Shown here piece by piece: positions 60,573 to 64,000 of a stretch of 64,000 nucleotides of DNA. The position numbers and the translations under genes were made by a program. The stretch spans positions 1,736,001 to 1,800,000 of the forward strand of contig JAQTHY010000001.1 in NCBI GenBank assembly GCA_029433345.1. The letters run 5' to 3'. Each line of letters begins with the position of its first letter. The first letter of the stretch is position 1. This DNA is from Orbaceae bacterium ESL0727 (GTDB taxonomy: Bacteria > Pseudomonadota > Gammaproteobacteria > Enterobacterales > Orbaceae). The notes beneath the pieces were generated by a model. That model was not told the DNA's origin, made no database searches, and worked only from the letters and a program-made list of their open reading frames with translations.

Positions 60573-61654
60573 TCATCTTGTTCCGATAATGCGGCTAATT
60601 GGTCGGTTTGATATTCTTGAATAATTGGGTCTATCAACATCTCTAATTTACCGGCCATCACTTCATCTAGACGGTAGAGCGTTAAATTAATACGATGATC
60701 GGTCACTCGCCCTTGTGGATAATTATAAGTTCGAATGCGATCAGAGCGATCACCCGAACCGAGTAGATTACGTCGTGTTGAGGCTTCTTCTTGCTGACGT
60801 TTCTTCATTTCCGCATCACGAATACGCGCCACTAATACCGACATTGCTTTAGCTTTATTTTTATGTTGCGAACGTTCATCTTGACATTCCACCACAATAC
60901 CGGTTGGCAAGTGGGTAATCCGAATCGCAGAATCTGTCGTATTAACATGCTGCCCACCGGCACCAGACGAGCGATAAGTATCAATTTTCAAATCGGCTGG
61001 ATTGATTTCGGGCATTTCCGCTTCCGGCACTTCAGGCAAGACACCCACTGTACAGGCTGATGTATGAATACGTCCTTGTGATTCGGTCTCTGGCACGCGC
61101 TGCACACGATGGCCGCCAGACTCAAACTTCAAATTACCATAAACACTATCACCGCTAATTAACATGATAATTTCTTTATAACCACCATGTTCACCATCGC
61201 TCGCACTCATGATCTCTACCCGCCAATTATGTGATTCAGCATAGCGCGTATACATTCTGGCTAAATCACCCGCAAAGAGTGCCGCTTCATCCCCCCCCGT
61301 TCCTGCTCTGACTTCGACAAAACAGTTATAATCATCATTAGGATCTTTAGGTAAAAGTAAAATCTGCAATAACTTTTCTTGCTCTTCAACCTGACCTTTA
61401 GCTTGATTCAGTTCTTCTTGCGCCATTTCGCTCATTTCTGGATCAGATAGCATCATTTGTGCTGTTTCGATATCTTGCTGAGTCTGTTTCCACGCAACAA
61501 AGCAATTCACCACATCGGTTAATTGTGAATATTCTTTAGACAGCGATCGAAAACGATTTTGATCAGCAATAACCGAGGGATCAGATAATAACGCTTGCAC
61601 TTCTTCATAACGTTCTTGCAGCGTTTCTAATTTATTGATAATAGAAGATTTCAT
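60569..61654 (-). CDS. prfA: Peptide chain release factor 1
   Basis: Terminates translation at UAA and UAG. 361 residues with the catalytic GGQ in [19 protein letters not shown]. The codon-recognition tripeptide is in [18 protein letters not shown], where P-E-T stands in place of E. coli P-A-T, keeping the P-x-T pattern of RF1. N-terminal helical domain, then [19 protein letters not shown]. First gene of prfA-prmC, with kdsA further on; hemA, which precedes prfA in E. coli, is not upstream here. Confidence 0.96.
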   Translation of the reverse strand: MKSSIINKLETLQERYEEVQALLSDPSVIADQNRFRSLSKEYSQLTDVVNCFVAWKQTQQDIETAQMMLSDPEMSEMAQEELNQAKGQVEEQEKLLQILLLPKDPNDDYNCFVEVRAGTGGDEAALFAGDLARMYTRYAESHNWRVEIMSASDGEHGGYKEIIMLISGDSVYGNLKFESGGHRVQRVPETESQGRIHTSACTVGVLPEVPEAEMPEINPADLKIDTYRSSGAGGQHVNTTDSAIRITHLPTGIVVECQDERSQHKNKAKAMSVLVARIRDAEMKKRQQEEASTRRNLLGSGDRSDRIRTYNYPQGRVTDHRINLTLYRLDEVMAGKLEMLIDPIIQEYQTDQLAALSEQDE

Positions 61655-61919
61655 AAAGATTGTATTTTTATAGGGATTTATTGAATTTGCGTTACATTAT
61701 ATACGGATTATCGTTAAAAAGACAGTTCGTTAGCGAGCGAATAAAACACAGTTAATTCTAAAAAAATAACGATAACGCGATCAAAAACAGCTCATCTTAC
61801 CTCAAAAAATAGTATTGCTTTGCCTAATCGCTTAAAAAAATGGGAAAAATGTTACATTCATCACAGAAATAATCTTTAGATTTAACATTAGAGATTAAAT
61901 ATTTTATTATTAAAGATAA

Positions 61920-62014
61920 CGTTAACATATTAACGCAAGTTTTTGGGATGCAACAAAATATCGGCTCCTCGCACATAAATTTTACCCGCTGCCTAACGTT
62001 ATCTATTTGATAAC
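61920..62014 (+). promoter_or_regulatory. Two inverted repeats upstream of the porin gene
   Basis: CGTTAA-CATA-TTAACG (61920-61935) and GTTATC-TATTT-GATAAC (61998-62014 region) lie 135 and 56 nt before the porin start. They are plausible operator sites for a sugar-responsive repressor in a porin promoter, but I cannot match either to a known consensus. The remaining part of the 415-nt gap (61655-61919) shows nothing I recognise. Confidence 0.4.
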
Positions 62015-62069
62015 AAAGCATAAGTACCAAATACACTAATTATTAGTCGACTATAAGGAAACACATTTT

Positions 62070-63284
62070 ATGAAAAAATCTTTTCCCTTTACTATGATAA
62101 CACTCAGTCTAATCCCCTTAAGCTTGCTCACACAAACAGCTTCTGCGGCTATCCAATGGGATACGCCACAAGGTGTTTTAAAATTATATGGTGATGTTGA
62201 ATTTAATATTGATGGTGCGAGTAAAAAAACCCAACTTAGCTCTATTCGCGCCAGTGCCGATAAAAAAGATAAGCCATCAGATAAAGATCGTTGGGATATT
62301 AATGGCCGATTACTGATTGGATTAGATGGTTATCGAGAAGTCAATGCCCAAAATTTTGCCGGTTTTACTGTACAACCTTTAGCTGACTTAGGTGGCAGTA
62401 TGAATCTCGATGATGCCGCCTTTTATTTTGGTCAAAAAAAACAATGGCAGCTCAAAATAGGACGTTATGAAGCATATGATATGTTCCCGCTCGGGCAAGA
62501 TACCTTTATCGAATATTCCGGCAACACAGCTAATGATCTGTATGAAGATGGCTATGGTTATATCTATATGATGAAAGAAGGTCGTGGTCGCAGTGATAAT
62601 GGTGGCGCTATACAATTAACTGCGCCGTTTTTCGACAATTTTAATTTTGAATTAAATACCTTGATAAATAATGGTGAAAAAATGTTCAACAAATCCACTT
62701 ATCATGGCTATGCGATCAAAAAAGAGAAAAATGTCGCCTACCTGCGCCCAGTGTTATCATGGAAAAATGATAGTTTCTCGACAGCCATTGCTAGCGAAAC
62801 GAATGTAGTTAAAAATGCCTATGGTTATTATGATGATAATGACCGTTTTCATCGTCAATCACGTCGTACCGGTTATGGTTGGACATCCTCATGGAACAGC
62901 ATGGGTAACTGGAATGCCAAAAATCAAGGCCTCTTAATTAATACCAGCGTTGCTTACATGGATGGTCAAAATGAAGATGATCTCACCTTAGGCGTCAATA
63001 TGGTTTGGGAAAAGGTCGGATTAGGCTATTTTTATGCCAATAATAATATCAAAGAATTTAACGATGATTATGTTGCAGATAAAAAAGATGGTTATATTAT
63101 CGGCAAAGGACGTTATAAAGTTCATACCGTCAATGCCTCTTATCTTTTTGATAATGTGCTTGATATGGATAATTTCAATATCTATACCGGTGTTTATTGG
63201 TCACTACTTGAGCGCAGTAAAGAGCAAGGGGATAACACAGAAGATCGTTATGGTGCGCGCGTAAGATTTAAATATTTTTATTAA
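62070..63284 (+). CDS. Carbohydrate-type outer-membrane porin (RafY/LamB-like)
   Basis: 404 residues. Sec signal peptide MKKSFPFTMITLSLIPLSLL with likely cleavage after TASA, then KLYGDVEFNIDGASK, RLLIGLDGYREVNAQNFAGF, GGSMNLDDAAFYFG, KIGRYEAYDMFPLGQDTF and YEDGYGYIYMMKEGRGRSD. The alternating aromatic strands end RYGARVRFKYFY with a terminal aromatic residue, as beta-barrel proteins do. This pattern matches raffinose/maltooligosaccharide-type sugar porins as I remember them. The exact sugar is not deducible, and no sugar uptake operon is adjacent. AAGGAAACAC precedes the ATG. Confidence 0.8.
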   Translation: MKKSFPFTMITLSLIPLSLLTQTASAAIQWDTPQGVLKLYGDVEFNIDGASKKTQLSSIRASADKKDKPSDKDRWDINGRLLIGLDGYREVNAQNFAGFTVQPLADLGGSMNLDDAAFYFGQKKQWQLKIGRYEAYDMFPLGQDTFIEYSGNTANDLYEDGYGYIYMMKEGRGRSDNGGAIQLTAPFFDNFNFELNTLINNGEKMFNKSTYHGYAIKKEKNVAYLRPVLSWKNDSFSTAIASETNVVKNAYGYYDDNDRFHRQSRRTGYGWTSSWNSMGNWNAKNQGLLINTSVAYMDGQNEDDLTLGVNMVWEKVGLGYFYANNNIKEFNDDYVADKKDGYIIGKGRYKVHTVNASYLFDNVLDMDNFNIYTGVYWSLLERSKEQGDNTEDRYGARVRFKYFY

Positions 63285-63295
63285 CCCAAAATTTG

Positions 63296-63321
63296 ACATA
63301 AACGTATAGTAGTTCTGAAAC
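63296..63321 (+). repeat. Dispersed two-arm site, copy E
   Basis: ACATAAACGT, centre ATAGTA, GTTCTGAAAC, then ATCCCAAAAAA. It begins 11 nt after the porin stop and abuts the leftward terminator below. Confidence 0.8.
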
Positions 63322-63326
63322 ATCCC

Positions 63327-63365
63327 AAAAAATACCCATCTTGCTATAAAACCAAGATGGGTATT
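63327..63365 (-). terminator. Terminator between porin and lpdA, mainly leftward
   Basis: A perfect 13-bp stem AATACCCATCTTG (63331-63343) / CAAGATGGGTATT (63353-63365), loop CTATAAAAC. On the minus strand the stem runs into TTTTTT, a full rho-independent signal for lpdA. On the plus strand it is followed only by ATTAC but may still end the porin transcript. Confidence 0.88.
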
Positions 63366-63490
63366 ATTACTATAGAAGCATCAACATAGAATCATCAATT
63401 TTGACGATTACGCTATGATGATCACGTTATGATGAACAATTTATCATGCTCAATTAATGATTATCAATTAATAAGCATCAATTAACGATA

Positions 63491-64000
63491 TTACTTTTTC
63501 TTTGCTTTCGGATTAGGTAAATCGGTAATGGATCCTTCATAAATCTCTGCGGCTAAACCAATAGATTCATGTAAAGTTGGATGTGCATGAATGGTAAGCG
63601 CGATATCTTCTGCATTACAGCCCATTTCAACCGCTAAGGTAATTTCACCTAATAGTTCACCACCATTGGCACCCACTACTGCTCCACCTAAAAGAAGACC
63701 ACTATTCTTTTCAAAAATGAGTTTAGTCATCCCTTCAGCACAATCCGATGCAATTGCACGACCTGAAGCTGACCAAGGGAAGATAGAGAGTTCATAATCA
63801 ATACCTTTGGCTTTTGCTTCTTTTTCGGTCATACCGACCCACGCAACTTCTGGTTCAGTATAAGCAATAGATGGAATAGTTTTCGGATCAAAATAGTGTT
63901 TTTGACCAGCAATCACTTCGGCTGCAACATGCCCTTCATGCACACCTTTATGTGCAAGCATTGGTTGGCCAACAACATCACCAATCGCATAAATATGTGG
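63491..64000 (-). CDS. lpdA: Dihydrolipoyl dehydrogenase, C-terminal part (5' end outside window)
   Basis: E3 component of pyruvate and 2-oxoglutarate dehydrogenase complexes; a flavoprotein oxidising dihydrolipoyl groups with NAD+. The frame is open to the window edge (PHIYAIGDVVGQPMLAHKG, the FAD-binding segment with GD). The dimerisation domain has IPSIAYTEPEVAWVGMTEKE, GANGGELLGEITLAVEMG, and the catalytic His-Glu pair in IHAHPTLHESIGLAAE. The C-terminus LPNPKAKKK matches E. coli Lpd. The N-terminal FAD/disulfide part lies beyond base 64000. Confidence 0.95.
   Translation of the reverse strand, partial: PHIYAIGDVVGQPMLAHKGVHEGHVAAEVIAGQKHYFDPKTIPSIAYTEPEVAWVGMTEKEAKAKGIDYELSIFPWSASGRAIASDCAEGMTKLIFEKNSGLLLGGAVVGANGGELLGEITLAVEMGCNAEDIALTIHAHPTLHESIGLAAEIYEGSITDLPNPKAKKK

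Noticed and set aside
61824-62036. A 70-codon minus-strand frame upstream of the porin
   Set aside because: No family resemblance, overlaps the porin promoter palindromes, and no ribosome binding site.

Overview
The window is AT-rich bacterial chromosome from a gammaproteobacterium. Nearly every housekeeping protein reads as a close relative of an Escherichia coli protein, and several E. coli neighbourhoods are kept: dnaQ/rnhA divergent, ybbO/cnoX (ybbN), yohJ-yohK-(cdd missing)-sanA, artP-artJ-artQ-artM, uvrC-pgsA-tRNAs, ybjI/ybjJ, pepD divergent from gpt-frsA-proB-proA, and prfA-prmC-kdsA. Base composition is lower in GC than in enterics, and I saw no series of Pasteurellaceae DNA-uptake words (AAGTGCGGT type). 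An Orbales/Orbaceae-type genome is my best guess, but this is inference only.

Layout. 0-5 kb: pyruvate kinase (cut by the window edge), then the polyphosphate pair ppk1-ppx. 5-7.5 kb: a DUF1275 membrane protein, tRNA-Asp, dnaQ and rnhA. 8-18.4 kb: cell wall, glutathione and RNA-modification genes (mltD, yafD, gshA, rlmC, map), cnoX, an SDR, mtnN and recO. 18.6-24.2 kb: a CPA1 antiporter, ubiT, sbcB, the CidA/CidB-type pair yohJK, and sanA. 24.4-27.8 kb: an arginine ABC transporter operon with a candidate ArgR box. 27.9-31.1 kb: uvrC, pgsA, tRNA-Leu(UAA) and tRNA-Gly(CCC). 31.1-35.2 kb: an accessory-looking block starting just behind the tRNA-Gly. It holds a decayed membrane-protein gene, a ParB-like/Cra-like chimeric gene, a DUF4865 gene and a short LysR regulator. 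35.2-41.2 kb: acuI, ybjI, ybjJ, mutS. 41.4-42.3 kb: a small type I-F-like CRISPR array with no cas genes in the window. 42.3-45.9 kb: an aldo/keto reductase, YeiH and TrhP. 46-51.9 kb: a complete type I restriction-modification operon hsdM-hsdS-hsdR. 52-61.7 kb: proBA, frsA, gpt, pepD, kdsA, prmC, prfA. 62-64 kb: a carbohydrate-type porin and the 3' end of lpdA.

The most unusual items are these. (1) An in-frame fusion of a ParB-like nuclease-domain protein to the C-terminal effector domain of a Cra/FruR-type repressor. (2) A previously unnamed family of seven short intergenic sites with two conserved arms and a 6-nt centre that differs between copies, one of which lies in the predicted tail of the CRISPR transcript. 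(3) The orphan CRISPR array itself, with a duplicated spacer and a terminator that fits leftward transcription. (4) Long low-complexity insertions in RlmC. All assignments come from reading the sequence and from memory of protein families. No database search was run.
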